Notes: generated by a model not told the origin, from the sequence alone. Shown: positions 26,850-41,250, counted from the first letter of the stretch. The stretch: DNA of 60,000 nucleotides from Bugula neritina (GCA_964035545.1 OZ037769.1:12764633-12824632); one strand, 5' to 3'. Numbers and translations are program-made.

Positions 26850-29390
26850 TTTAAGTGCTATACTAATCCTTTCCTTATGCTAATACTTATACTAAAGGTA
26901 AAAGTAATTCTAAAGCTAAGAGTAAGAGTACAGAATTTTTTAAAGTTTATCTAGATCTCCCCAAAGATTAAGTAGAATATCAACATGGATATGGAACTAA
27001 TAATTAAAATAATTGAAATTTAAACGATTAAACTTACAGGTAACTGATAAGTATATACCTATACTTATACTTATAGTTACAGTATAGATACTTCGAGTAT
27101 TCTATTTTAGTATTTAATTTATATCTGTTAGTGTTATACTTTAACTTTAAGTTTAAGTTAATAATTATAATATTAAACTTAATATATTTATAAGTATTTT
27201 CATATTAAAATATAAAATGTAATATATTAAAATTATACCATAATTATTATATAGAAACCACAGTTTGAATAGCAGTTTCATTAACATTATAAGTTATAAC
27301 AAATATTATAATGAAAATATTTTTGAGGTAGAGTGTTACAAATATTGTTACTAGTACTACTCGTTGAATTGCCAGGTAGGAAGTACTGATTTTATTTGAC
27401 TCGCTACAGTGACAATATGTTGATAAAACTCCATACAACGATGATATGGTAACATAACTCCTTAGTATAATAACAGTGTGTGATATGAATTACAAAGTAA
27501 TGCACCATCTCTCTAACTGCTAAATGTAGAGGCCAATTGTCACCAAGTAAAAAGAGAGTTTGTGAGAGAGAGCATTGAACGCTGAGGTTACTCTTGATAT
27601 GACGAAAAAAAGATATACTTTACTGGAACAAACCCTGAAGTCCTATGTTACTACCATGCATGATGGAGTTATCAACCAATACTTCACCCTGGCTACTTGT
27701 AAACAACCAATGAGTGGCTTATTTTCAGATTCTGTTCAATGCTAAAACTACTCTAAATATTCATGCATTTAAAGTTCATGAAATGTGACTAGTAAAATGT
27801 TTCATAGTTGGTTTACATGCAACGAAGGTATCTTGCGTGTCATCCAAACCAAAACATTATGGTGGTTAGCACACAGCAATGGTAATGCTCATGTTTATCA
27901 GTTCGGAAAAATATATATTTATAATTTGTAAAAGCATGTATTATATGAGTCATATTATGTGTACATGTATATTATATGATGATAAAATAGCTATAGGCAT
28001 ATGTCAAAGCAGTTCCATCCTGAAAGGGGAAGGGCTTGGCTTATATACATCAGTATATTTCCTGTTATGAAACACACTTCAAACTGTAGTAATTATTTAT
28101 AGAAACACTTTTAAAAGGAATTATCTATCGGAACTATATAGCAATTACAATAAAACAGTGGAGTTGTCTTCCATGGAAATATAAATACTTAATGCAGAGC
28201 AAGAATCTATACAGTAGAAAACTTTAACTTACCATTACAAATGAACAAAGATGTTGGTGACATCTTTACAATTATATAACTAACTGACTAGCAATAAACC
28301 ATCTTTCAATAACATTATTTAAAGCTTTTAGTAATTATATACAGGTAATATCTGGAGAAGGTAAGCCACTTTTGTTTATATAAAATAGATTGTTATAAAT
28401 ATCTTCACATAATATGGCAATTGCTGCATATATAAATAATTTATTTTTACTAAATAAAGCATAATTCTCCATTTTATACAGAAAATTTCAGGTTCATATG
28501 CTATATGTGTGTACTTATATATAAATATGAAAGAAAGACAATAGATGGTGTTTTGTATGTGACTTTGAGTATAGTAAACATTAGCCTCTTATAGCGGTTT
28601 TGAGAAAAAAACCTGCAGTTATAAATCAGGGTTTTTATTCCACAATATAAAAAGATTATATCACTCATATAGCAATTATATATTTTCATTAAGAATATAA
28701 AGCACAAAAATAAAATAAAATTGGTAAAATTATGCACCAATAATATCAATTACGATAAAATATTATACAAATTTATATAAATACCAAAAAGAACAATTAA
28801 TAGTACCTTAAAAATAAATATCTAACTGTGTATGGTATAAATATTGTTGATAGTTTATTTACAATAAATTAATTAATTAATAAACATGCATTATATATCC
28901 TCGACTGCATCGTAAAAATAAAAAAACTCCAAATGCATGACAATAATGTAATAATTGCTACTATTTTAGTTACTTGAATGGACAGTACCCATGACTCAAT
29001 GTTTATAATATGTTTATAGTCAGGAAGAAAGAGGATTTATAACAAAGCTAAAAATTACAGCAAAATACAAACATTACATAGCTAACATGAGATGAGTACA
29101 ATTAAGAAAATAAAGTATATATAATTATAGTAAAGTCTATATAAAGGCTCAATGTCTAAAATGTGAATAATTTTACTGTAAATATAAGATTATGATGAGC
29201 AAGCACAAAATGTAAACTGTTTACGAATGTTTTATAAAAATACTTAAATTCATTTGCTTAGTGTTTAAAATTGACACTAAGGGCTAATTGTCACTGCATG
29301 TTCTAAGTTAAAGACCAAACTCTCAAAATGCTTATCCATACACCAATTGATCGAAATTCCCATATTAGCAAGTAGCAAATTGTTAACTGC
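26850..29390. other. AT-rich intergenic stretch, no gene seen
   Basis: Only short random open frames, without splice signals that agree in phase. The 3' end of the NTase-TPR mRNA probably lies in the right part (minus strand), but I cannot fix its polyadenylation site. Confidence 0.4.
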
Positions 29391-32300
29391 TTACACAGCA
29401 ACGGGCAAACTCAAAGCTGAATACAACCCTTCAGTTACACAAACTACTTCTGCATGTAGCTTAGCATCTTCAGGAGTTGCGTTCTCTTTGTCGGCTAAAA
29501 TTTTGTTCATGAGTTCTAAAGCAGAATGTGAATGTTCTAAAGACTGTGAAACATGTCCCAGATGTAACAACAAGTACGAGACGAACAAATGAACTTGGGC
29601 CAAAGACTTGGTTTTTAAATTAGAGCGCGAAAGGGACTCATAGTAACAGAGTGCTGAATATAAATATTCCCAACATTTCTTGTATTGTTGCAAATGAAGA
29701 CAACACTGTCCCAAGAAATAGTAAATGCTAGCCCGAGTATCCTTGCAATGGTCGGTAGGAGTGTGCTTGAGTGCTAATAGTAGAAAGCTCTTAGCTTGTG
29801 TGTATTTTGACGATTTGATCAGAGTGTGAGAAAGAGTGATCAACACTCTTCTGTAAAGAGCAAGATTAGGTGTCATACTTTCAGCTCTCTGCATCAAGGC
29901 TATCTTAAAGTAATGCTGAGATTGATTATATTGGCCCGCGTTGTGGTACAGTCTACCAATTTTATAGAAATTGTAGAATAAAACTACATGGTTAGGTTTG
30001 TCACCATGTATTGCTTTGGTCATGTCTAAAGAGAGGATGTGATAATGGAGTGAGGTCGTGTACTCACCTAAATCGGCATACACATCGCCAATATTAGAGT
30101 AGCTATTAGCAATATTACTATGGTTTGCTCTCCTACCATAGGCTGCTTTGTACATATCTAAGGCTTTTCTGTAAGCGTTGAGAGATGAGCTATAACTAGC
30201 CAGTTTGTGATAGGTTAAAGCTACATTGTTGTAAGTTGTAGCTATATCTGCATTAACTGCATCAATGCCATAGACAGCTAGCTTCATGTTTAAAGACTTC
30301 TGCAGATACTCTAAAGCTTTGCTATAGTTCCCCATATTTCTATGCACATCACCGATGTTACAATAGCCTACTGCAATATTTTGGTGCAATGCATCTCGAC
30401 CATATACAGCCAAGGCAATATCTATGAACTTGCTATAGTATTCCAAAGCTTCAATATAGCGGCCTTGAGTGCTATAAACAAAAGCGATATTGTTATAGCT
30501 GACAGCGATGTCAAAGTTCTTTGCGTCACTTCCATAGATAGCTAGCCTCGTATTCAAACATTTTGTATGGCAATCTAAGGCACTTTTGTAATCTCCTATG
30601 GCATTGTTTGTAGAACCCAGGTTGTTATAGCTGGAAGCAATGTCTGCATGTTTTGCATTGTCTCCGTAAAGAGCTAATTTTATTTCTAGTGATTTTTTCG
30701 AGTATTTTAAAGCATTTTTGTAATCACTCATACCTTCGTAGGCATTTCCTATATTGCCGTAGCTAGTGGCAGTGTTTGCATGAATGTCATCACCACCATT
30801 GATAGCAACTTCTAAGTTTAAAGACTTTTTGAAAAATTCTATTGCTTTTTCATATTCACCTAAACTGTCATACAAGCTGCCAATATTGTTATAAGTAGTA
30901 GCAATATCTGAATGCAATGCATCACAACCATAAATAGCCAGGGCCATCTTCAAAGATTTCTGAAAATAATCAAGGGCCTTTCTGTACTCCCCAATGCGTT
31001 GGTAGACAAGAGCAATATTGTTATAGCTCATATATATGTCTGGGTGGTTTGCATCTTTGCCATAGATGGCTAGTCTCATATCCAGAGATGTGAGAAGGTA
31101 TTCTAAAGACTTGTTATATTCACTCTTATGGCGATAAACAGTACCTATATTGCTGTAGATGGTGGCTATTTTAGGATGCATGGTTTCATGGCCAAATATA
31201 GCTAATCTCATTTCTAATGACAACTCATAATGCTCAAGGGCTTTGTTATAGTCTCCAATATAATCACAGTACAATTGAGCTAAGTTGTTGTAAGCGACTG
31301 CAATTTCTATGTGCACAGCATTCCTACCATAGATGGCTAACATTATATCTAAAGACTTTTGATGATGAGCCAAAGCTTCCTGGTACTCTGCCATATTTCT
31401 GTAAACGTTCCCAACATTACTGTGGCTAATCGCAAGTTGTTCATGTATGCCATCACAGCCATATATATCCAAATACATGTTCAAGGCTTTCTTTGAATGC
31501 GCCAACGCCTTGCTGTATTCACCTATTTTGCTGTAAACAACGCTAATGCTGCTATAACTACCAGCAATTTCTTTGTTGACTGCATGAGAGCCATAGGCAG
31601 CATGTCTCATGTCCAAAGCTTTTTGATAGGAATCCAACGAGGCAGTAAAATTTCCCAACTCGCAGTTTACGCTTCCAATATTGTGATAAGTTGTAGCAAC
31701 ATCTGCATGCATTGCACCGTGGCCATAGATGCTTAATTCTATAGACAAGCATTTCTCATAAGCCTCTAAAGCTCTGATATATTTCCCTGTGTTGGCATGA
31801 AGGCATCCTAGTTCATTATAGGTTGTTGATATATCCAAATGGTTCTTTTCGGTATAAACTTGCTTGTACATCTCGCACGATTTTTCAACATGCATTAAAG
31901 CTTGATCATAGAGGCACATGTCATGGTAAACTCGACCAACTCGAAGGTAGCATAATGCCATATTAGCACTTATACTATTCAAATCTGTACAAGCTTTTTC
32001 TATATTCAACATTTTTGCTTTTGCAACCAGGTTTACAGAGAATTTCCCCATTTCGCCATAAAACTGTTGAAACACTGGATGTTTTTCAACTTCACACAAG
32101 ACTTTGTTTGTAATTTCTATTGCTGTAGTGTGGTGATGCAAGGCAAGCTCACTCTCACCCAGCTGGCTGTACACTTTGCCATAAGCAGTGTTTAACTCTG
32201 CAACATTAATGTGGTGTGAATTTTCTTTAGACTTCAACAGCCTTTGAGCAGAAGCGAGATAAACTAATGCTGAAGCGTGCTCATGCTGATGACAATAAAA

Positions 32301-35300
32301 GTAGCCAATTTCTACTAGCAAATCAGCTTTAGCATAGCCATTAATGTTTAATCTCTCAAAAATATTTAATGCTGCTTTGTAATTGGTCCATGAAGAATCA
32401 TATTCAAGCATTCTTACTTGAAGTGCTGCGATCTGTCTATAGCACTGAGCAACATCAAAATGATCATCAAAATGCAGACTTTTTGTCATAGCCAAAGCTT
32501 TGGTGTAAAAGCTTAATGACAGTTCATAATTATGCATGTTTTCATGCAGTTGACCTAAACCACTTAATAGCAAAGCTATGTCAGGGTGGTTAGTTTGGTT
32601 TGTGTGAACTTCCAGCAATTTAGCCAAATGATGCTCAAGGCATTTGATTCCTTCATCATGTTCACCATTTTCTGAGCGCACCACTGCAAGTGAGACAACC
32701 ATATCCACATAATGGCTACCCAGCTGACCTCGTGGTTTATGAGAATGCAAGCTATCAAAAAGACTTATTGCTGTGCTTGCTATTTCTTCAGCTTGCAAGT
32801 AGTTTTTTACATTTCTGTGCGCTGAACTGGTCACGCGAAACGCCTGTGCAACTGTTTCAAAAAACTCATCATTTTCATGTTTTGGTGTCTTGACTTGCTC
32901 TCTGATAAATCTGTACAATGTCTGTTTAGGTTTTAAGTGGTACAATTCTCTGATTGCAGTACAAACCTCATTTAATAAAGAAAATACCTCTTGGTACTCA
33001 TAGAGGTGATTAGCAGACTCAGCTGCTAGAACCTTCCACTTCAATCTATTAGAAAGAGAATATTCAGAATTTCTTGCTAGCCATATAAAATATTTAAAAC
33101 AGAACTCATAGCTTCTACAAGAATATAGTAAGTAGGCAGCCATTTCTAAATAGTTTGTTTTACCATTCAAATCGTCGACACCAACAGTTTGCAAAGAAAA
33201 TTGAGTGAGATCTTTACTAACTGATGTCTGCATAATATTCAAAAAGTTTTCTGGCTCATGGAGAAAGATTTCTTTTTTACAATTAGCATAAATTGTGTTC
33301 AGAGCTTTCTCAAAAGCTCCACAAAAGTATTCAACTTCAATCCTCCATGTAAATCCAAGCTGATGTAAAGTTACCTGGTCCAAAAGCTGTCTCAAAATGT
33401 CATGACTTTTACACGGCTGTTGGTTTTTGATAATTTGCATGTTTCTTCTAATTGATAACTTGAAAGGAATAAACAAGTATGCTAACAACATAAACCAGTC
33501 GCGGGGCAGATGATAGATTGATTTGCTAGTGCTTCCAGTTGAAGCTAGGTACAATGAAAGTTGATCATATTGGGTTTCCAACTGAAGGTATGCATGTGTC
33601 CTAATATATATGGCAAGAGCTGATATTAAGTTCAGGTTAAATCTCTGAGTTTGACTGATAAATTCTAGCCTCTCTAACTCAAGATGCACTCTCCAAGGAG
33701 TAGCTTCATGTAGTGCAATCAGGAGTCTGATGTGATCTGCTAAAATGGTTGGGTATCTAAATACATCAGCTTTGACTTTGAGCTTAGTGTTGTCAGGGGG
33801 ACCAAAAGATGTGAACTTTGGCAAAAACTGATAAGACTGAATGTCTGTAGTGAGCAGGTTTAATCTCTTTTCAATCATATGTGACTGAGTTGCCTGTTTT
33901 GTTAGAATATTCTGAAACTTTTCAAGGAGACTGTTAAAAAGCTTATCACCACCTCCATGTGTGTAGATGACAGCAATTGATGACAACAGATCGGCTATGT
34001 CAGCTATATCACCAGCTGGTGAAGCTAATGTTTTGGAGTACAATGATACAAACTCATCTACCGTCAGTATCAAATTTTTATCACCATCTCCCTTTCCCGT
34101 AGGAATGTTCCCGGCATTTTTCGATATACCGTCAATACGAAACCCTACAGCACCAACATCTGTGAATGATTTACCTACTTCAGAGATATTGAAACCTTTT
34201 AATGGGGACTCTTTCATGTTTCCTATCCTAAAATAGGTATCCATTGCTAGCTTTGTAAAATAGTCCATATGATTGTCAGACTCAACAACAAAAGCATATT
34301 CCAGATCTGAGTACGGAGTGGCTGTGCCACGAGCAACTGAACCCAGACCAACTACAGCAAATGAACAAGGAACCTTCAAACCAGCTTTACTCAAAATCTC
34401 AACACTTGATTGCATGAAATGCTTAGAAATTGAAATAAACTTTTCACAGCAGTTTTGACTGCGCTCAAAGACCAATGTAGAAAAGCTTTCCAGCTGAGTC
34501 TGTGCTGATGAAAGTGAATCAAGTTTAAGGTAACTAGTGTTAATTGAATCAAAGTCATCTTTAGTTTCTTTTCTATAGCTTTTTAGGATGTCTAAATATT
34601 TTCTTGTCAATGTTTGATGGTCTTCATAGCTCAGGGGATGCCTACCTTTGTACCAATTATCTTCAATCTGGTAGACTCTCTTCTGTCTTTCTTCACTAAA
34701 CTCCAGAGCCAAAGACCTGTTGGCTAGTCCATGAGCCTAAAGTAATTATGGAGTGATATGGCAGTAGTTTTAACATGCAATACTATAGTATTTTACTCCA
34801 AGAAAAAAATTGTATTGTTTGCTGTAAAATAATTGCCACCACTGAGAATCGAACCCGAGTCCTCTGGCTTGCAAGCAAGTGTGCTACCATTACACCACGG
34901 AGGCCACTGGGTAACTTCAACACTACATTTGCTTCACCAACTTATTATATATTATACTACCATATATGACATGAATAAATTAAGAATTTCCAACAATTTC
35001 AGGCTTTCTATTTCTCACAATATGACTTGATAATAAAGCATTAAAGTTTTGTTGCAAATATATTTAATTCATTATATTATTTATAAACCTTTGAAGACTG
35101 ATAATGCTCTTAGAAAACTAACAATATATTAAATTATTCAGCAATATAATTGATAATTGCTTGTTTCAAAGTTTTGCAGGAGTATAACCTTCAGCTTTTT
35201 TAATATCATCTTTAAATTAAACAAATGGATGAGTATCTCTGCAGGTCTAAATATTTTTTACTTAAGATAAAATATGATATTAAAATAATTGTTAAAAACT

Positions 35301-36294
35301 AAAGTAAATATTGTTTTATTTAGCATTTAGTAACAAACAATAAAATACCTGTAAGTGATGAACCCAATTTTCACTAGTTTTGGCAAGCTCTTGATACTTT
35401 ATGGTAAGCTTGTCCAGTATTGATATACAACTCATTCTTCTACAACAATTAAAACAGTTTTATAGGAAAGTTAAAACGTTGAAGTTGTCAGCTGTTGAAA
35501 AATGTTGATCAAACATAATAGTTAGAAATTTTTATGCCAGCTACAAATCAGTTTTAATACTAAGTTTATTTAATGACATGCAGCATAAAATGCCAAAACA
35601 ACCCTTAATACCACATATGTAAGAGTTTATAAAAAAAAACATAGGTCTTTGTTGCAACGTTGTATTTGTAGCTATATTAAAGAAAGATAAAACAGCCCGA
35701 CATGGTATTTTAAATATCTTTGCAGTATCAGCAGTTTGCACAGCATAATTATTTTTAACTGAGTTTATAGCTTACCGTTTAAGCTTTAAACTATATAGAT
35801 CAAAGAAATTTTTGTTGAAATAAATATAGCTACAAGCTTTTTGATTGAAAGATAAATTTTAGAAAACTCTTTTAAAGAAAATATTTGGTAATAATAAGTT
35901 ATTGTTGAAAGGACAAGCTGATTATGCAATAACCTTATACAATTTGTGCATGCAGCTTTATTTATGCGTAGATATCGCTTTGAAGTAGTATATATATAAA
36001 ATAATTATTATAATCATCATTACATTGCAGTTAATTTTCTGCATCTAAATAATTATATTTAAAAACTATCTATTTTTATTTGAGATCAATTAAAATTTTT
36101 TTCTTTATAAAGTAAATAATGACTGAAACATACACTTCAAGTTGTTTATAATTTTATTGATATTAGAGAATAAAAAGATGTACATTTAACTTACCAAAGA
36201 AGTATAGAATAAACCAGTGCTGCCTTCAGTTTTTAAGAACTATGGCTACACATCTAGTCTTCACAACTCAAGTCTGTTAAAGTAATTTTATAAC
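29391..36294 (-). CDS. Giant nucleotidyltransferase-TPR protein (about 1,810 aa)
   Basis: A probable 5' UTR exon at 36294-36195 (acceptor TTTGCAG, donor TTTG|GTAAG) is followed by coding exon 35439-35349 (ATG at 35435, starting MSCISILDKL, 29 codons). The last exon, 34736-29391, is joined in phase 0. Residues about 35-155 are helical. Residues about 155-180 hold a nucleotidyltransferase signature, GLGSVARGTATPYSDLEYAF (G-S, then D-x-E), and a later GFRIDG could supply the third acidic residue. From about residue 670 the protein is TPR, with about 14 consecutive 44-residue units near the middle (typical end: SLDMRLAIYG). Such arrays are protein-binding scaffolds. NTase-TPR fusions are known from non-bilaterian animal genomes but their role is not established. 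It is probably cytosolic, as no signal peptide is seen. At DNA level the array is a 132-bp periodic repeat. Confidence 0.85.
34834..34904 (-). tRNA. tRNA-like sequence (possible tRNA-Cys(GCA) or tRNA pseudogene)
   Basis: 71 nt in the single coding intron of the NTase-TPR gene, on the same strand. The acceptor GCCTCCG pairs with TGGTGGC except for one T-T mismatch. The D-stem GTGT/GCAC is good, and the T-arm has GGGTTCGATTC as B box. The anticodon loop TTGCAAG gives GCA (Cys), but the anticodon stem has two mismatches. A T7 run lies about 25 nt downstream. The flaws suggest a decayed tRNA or the head of a tRNA-derived element. It is unlike the SINE head at 23.2 kb. Confidence 0.45.
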
Positions 36295-36479
36295 CTGCAA
36301 AAAATGTTTAAAGTTCAATAAACAGTTTATTTTGCAGCTTTTAATAAAACATATTGCAGTTTTTATAGCTATAAAATATATTGCGACTGACCGATTTACT
36401 AAGGGCATCTTTAGTTGCTATAATACAATGTGCCACGCTATGTTTTTGTATTTTTATATTATATAAATATTGCCAGTTT

Positions 36480-36790
36480 GCACCAGCCTTTTCATTCTCT
36501 GATGTTTCTGTTTACAAATGATGCTCTCTGCGAAACATTATATAAAGCTAGTATAAAATAATGGAATTCAAGTTTCATTGAGATTGGTAAGAGTGTCACA
36601 GTAGAACAATTACTCACATAGCTATATAGTTGATAAATTACTAAATGTACTATTTGAGGAACTAAAACACATGGTAAATATGCTTCTTTTGTTTCGAAAT
36701 ACATGAATACATTATATAAAGCTGCAATAGGTATAAAATAGTATATTTGAAATTTCATTGACACTATAAGTATCCTAAATGAATGTTTTC
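36480..36790. repeat. Internally repeated sequence, related to about 38700-38830
   Basis: Two related blocks lie here, each with TATAAAGCT and ATAAAATA followed by a TTTCATTGA word. The stretch 36590-36670 (GGTAAGAGTGTCAC..., TTACTAAATGTACT..., AGGAACTAA) recurs in diverged form at about 38735-38815. It is a low-copy dispersed repeat of unknown type. Confidence 0.45.
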
Positions 36791-39360
36791 ATTGGCATAA
36801 ATAGATTACTTTTGCACGAGTCAGTACTAAATGCTATACGAAATGCCTCGAGATATAATATTAATCACTGAGACTACTGAGGGAACTAAAGTTTGTGCAT
36901 TGCAATGTGATGATTATACAGCTTAGCTATATTAGCAAGTTTCACGTTTGAATGATTGGCATAAGGAAATGAATGTTACATTCCTAACCAATTATTCGCC
37001 ATAATGCTAAGAAATTTCATGGTTGGGGAGCTAGTTTATAGTTGTTAGTGCAACAAAAGCTTTTTGGTCAAAGCTCTTAGTAAAGGATTTTTGATAAAAG
37101 CTTTCTTGTGAAAGCTTTTTGACAATAGCTTTTCTTGGTGGTAGCTATTTTTGTTGTGCAGTATGAGTCAATGCAGCTAAAGAAGTGAAAGAGAAAAGTT
37201 GGTTGCTAGCCTGATCACTTCTCTCAGAGTTTTCCTTTTCTATAGAAGATGCACATAACTCACAATCTATTGACAAAATACCTGTGAGTATCATGTTATC
37301 TATTGTTTATATTTAAGTGAAAATTCTTTAAGCAATAACTGTAATAATATTGAGTGTAAACTTAACCAGACTATTTATATTTTGGATTAGTTACAGTTAC
37401 AATGAAATTGGATTCATTCCAGATATAAATGCTCCATAGTTAGATATATGCCTTAAATCACACGCCCTACATAAAATATGATTAATATTATGGTACCAAG
37501 ATAGATAAAGCGGCAGTGGGAATTGTCTAAGTGGAAAATTTAGCCTTATTATAGCATCTATATTTATGTTACTCTATAGTGCGAGTTTTACAATTGAAAA
37601 TGAAAATACTTCTTGTATAGGTATTTTAAATCTTCTAGCTCCCATAAACTATAAACTGAGAGCTATATCATTTAAACCTATTCAGGGCAAGTGTACTTTG
37701 AATCTGAAATAATATATATGCATGATCATTTCTTTGAAACTAGCTAACTGCTATATAATAGAATATGATCTGTGTTAACACCACAATTTCTTGACAATCA
37801 ATTTATAATCTTCACTGCTGTCATGATATTAATTGCATTAAAAGTGCAGCTGGAAATATACTATATTATAAATGACGACTTCAACCAAATTAATAATATA
37901 TTAACATTAAAATGAACAAAGTATATCAATTTAATGAATTTCTATATTTACCTGTTAGAAGTTTTAGATTCCTTTATGTTTCTCTATGGGTGAACTAGAC
38001 AAGGTAGCCTTTAGGCACATCCCTCTCATCTACAGAACCACCTGTTGCTAAGTGACAAAGCTATAGCATGGCACTAAGAACCGTGAATTGCATTAATCAT
38101 CTCATATATGATTGGCTACAGATTATTCAATAATAAGTTAGTATATATCCAGGGAAAATTTAATTCCCAGTGGCAATTCTTGCAACATTTATTTAAGGAA
38201 AAGTTGGTTATTATAGGTAATGGGAGATGAGCTGAGGCGTTGTAATATCCTCTGCAAATTTCACTTATTTAGTATGCTTAGTTAAAATGAAAAGTTAATT
38301 ATTGCAGTTTTTATGGGCTGATAATCTGGGAATATAGGGCTTAAAATTCTCTTTATGCAGTTCAGAGAAAACTTTAACTGACTAAAATACCTTAATTACA
38401 GTTTTAAATTAACCAAAGTCATTTCCCAAACTTGAAGTTCCAGATTGTTTCAGGACAAACGTAAGAAATTATAAGCTGATTTCATGACATGGCAAGTGAA
38501 AGTTGATTTACTGCATAGCTTTGGAAGGAGACCATCTAAAAGTAAATAGTAATAAGCCTCTTTTCAATGCTAATATATCTCTTGCCTATTTACTGAGTTA
38601 AGTAGGCCTACTATAATCTAGTATTTATAAGTACCTATGTTATAGTTCTTAAAGTCACTCAAGCCAATAAATGATATATTGCAAGATTCTTAGTCACTCA
38701 AGCTATTCAACTGTAGAGAAATTAGTTGCTATATACTGGTAAGAATGTCACAAAAGAAAAATGATTCCTTTAGCTATGGATTACTGAATGTACTGTTTAA
38801 GGAACTAAGCCCTGTCAAGATTTACATGTTGAGAAATACAAGAATGATATATTGTCCTCATAAAAGCATTGAACCGGTTACTTGAAATATATGCCACATA
38901 TAGCATACTGTCTAGCGTAATATAGTTCAAACTACAAAACTGCCTTAATTTAGTGCATTTGCTATACAATACAATTGAAGCTTTCTCCAAATTGCTCCCC
39001 ATAGTTTCTATTAACATGTTAAATTAAATTTAAAACTATTATATATATATTGATTAGTATAAATTATTTATAATTCTCACCTATTCTCACCTATATAATC
39101 TTCGCTTTGTCCTGTTTGGGTAGAAGGAATTACTATATTTATAAATTAGCTCTAAACTGCATGCTATATACTCACTGTGAATTGAGCACAGTAATATGCA
39201 GTTCACTCAGAGCCTGGATATGCATGTAACTGCTTTTGCAAACCTTTTCTGGGTTAACCTGGAATCTTAACAGAATTACTCTGCTTTTAGCTCAAGAATC
39301 AGTGATTGTAGATGAACTTCTTCATGCAGACCTGTCCAGCATGTTTTAACTATGATGTGG
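36790..39360. other. Intergenic AT-rich sequence
   Basis: No gene supported. It contains the second copy of the dispersed repeat (about 38700-38830) and a lone MITE-type terminus (about 37525-37550). Otherwise I see nothing. Confidence 0.4.
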
Positions 39361-39364
39361 CTTA

Positions 39365-39875
39365 CAGCATGAGGGCAGACAACTACCTATTACAGATTGG
39401 TGCACATCATAAGAGCAGACAACTACCTGCTATACAGAGTAGTATGCAATATAAGGGCAGACAACTACCTATCACAGACTAGTGAAATGTTAAGGATCGA
39501 GTGGACAACTACCTATTGCAGAATAGTATGTGACATAAGGGTAGACAACTACTTATTGCAGATTGGTGTACATATCAAGGGCAGACAACTTCTTGCTAAA
39601 AAATAGTGGAAAGCATAAAAATCAACTACCTAGCTATTACAGGCTGGTGTACAGCGTAAGGGTAGACGACTACCTATTACAGACTAGTGTAAAATATAAG
39701 GGTAGACAACTACCTATTACATACTAGTGTAAAATATAAGGGTAGACAACTACCTATTACAGACTAGTGTAAAATATAAGGGTAGACAACTACCTATTAC
39801 AGACTAATGCAAACCAAAAGATTAGACAACTACCTTATAAAGACTGGTGTAAAGTATAAGGGTGGACAGCGCTAC
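39365..39875. repeat. 40-bp minisatellite, about 12-13 units
   Basis: Direct tandem units of about 40-44 bp, core AGACAACTACCTATTACAGA, with spacer ...GTGTA-A-ATAAGGGT. Units in the centre (about 39660-39800) are near identical, and edge units are diverged, as expected for unequal exchange. The lack of unique spacers of fixed length rules out a CRISPR array. Confidence 0.92.
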
Positions 39876-39879
39876 CATA

Positions 39880-41250
39880 ATTTCATGAAATACATATAAT
39901 ATTGACATGAATCAATTTTTTTTTATAACAAGAATACAAACAACTGTATATCAGTAAGTTTTAGGGTGATGAATAAATCAAATACATATCTTTTAGCCAT
40001 TTAACTTTGCTATATCAAATTATAGAGATATTACCAATTTTAACAATTAGTATAATTAGTTATGGTAATTAGTTATAACATTACAGAGTTTACTAGCAAA
40101 AGTCACACAAAGGAGCTACAATTATTTTAAAATGAATAAACTGGGTTGATCAAAAAACTTATAATGGTCACAGAAAAATTGTCACTTATAGGAAAACTAT
40201 GTGCTTGGATCGACATTTTCATTGTCACTTCCTTAATCTAAGAAAATTACTTTAAAATACAGATTATTATAAAATAACTCAGCTAACCACAATAATATAA
40301 TTTTGCCATCTTGCAATAATTGTTATTATTGTAGTACATTATGCTATAGATTTGCTATATTTCGACACTCCCAGACACAGCATGCTGGTATAAATTACAT
40401 AAGTGCCAGAATAATGGCACCATAATAGCTACAGCATGTACCGTAATTGAAAAGTTAATTTCAATGTTGCTTTGGTTCCCAAGCATATAATCTATAATTT
40501 CAATAATTAAAGAGACAACCAAACAGTTTTCTCCTACACTAATAGCATAGTAATTTTATTTTGTCTAGCTACGATATTGTATTATAATCAGTATATTACT
40601 TATTATATATATATAACTACATAACTTATAGATTTTTTTTATTTGAATACGTTACAAATAATAAATTATCTCCATACGTAAAATTATATAATTAAAGCCT
40701 ACTAGAGGTCTTGATTGCACTAAAGTCAACATATATAATATGTTCATGCATCTAGTAAGATATGATGAAACTGCTAATATAACAGTAATTTATTGTAGCA
40801 CAATTATTTTATAAGACCAATAATCGTTATATTATTGTCAATTACACTTGTTGTGAATAATAACACGTTGATTTAATTCTAGCGACATTTAAGTTAGGTC
40901 TGTTATAGGTGTCTAATTTTTAACCTAATTGCACAAAGCCTCTGACTCGGCAGCATGATTTTACAGAGTAGATAAACCTGATATAATAGTTTTATTATGT
41001 TGGCTCAATTTTATCTAAGAAAGGCACACATGCAGCTGCTGAGTAACCTACATTATGCAAATCAGCTAAAGTTTTAGGCCAATAATAAATTAAAATAAGT
41101 GTGATGAACATAAAATACCTATATCATTTAAAACATCTAAAAATTTAATAACATTTATTGCAGACCTATCATACATGATGTTCAAATACCTTTGATTACA
41201 AATCCTGCATGTAAGTGAAGCTTATTTATATTTTGTAAAATACCATTGAG
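39880..41250. other. Intergenic AT-rich sequence
   Basis: No splice-bounded open frame, RNA gene or repeat recognised. Confidence 0.4.

Noticed and set aside
29391-34712. Start of the NTase-TPR protein at a TTG near 34712
   Set aside because: The frame continues upstream to the acceptor at 34737 and joins in phase 0 to an ATG exon at 35435.
39365-39875. CRISPR-like array
   Set aside because: Repeats follow each other with no unique spacers, and the context is a eukaryotic genome.
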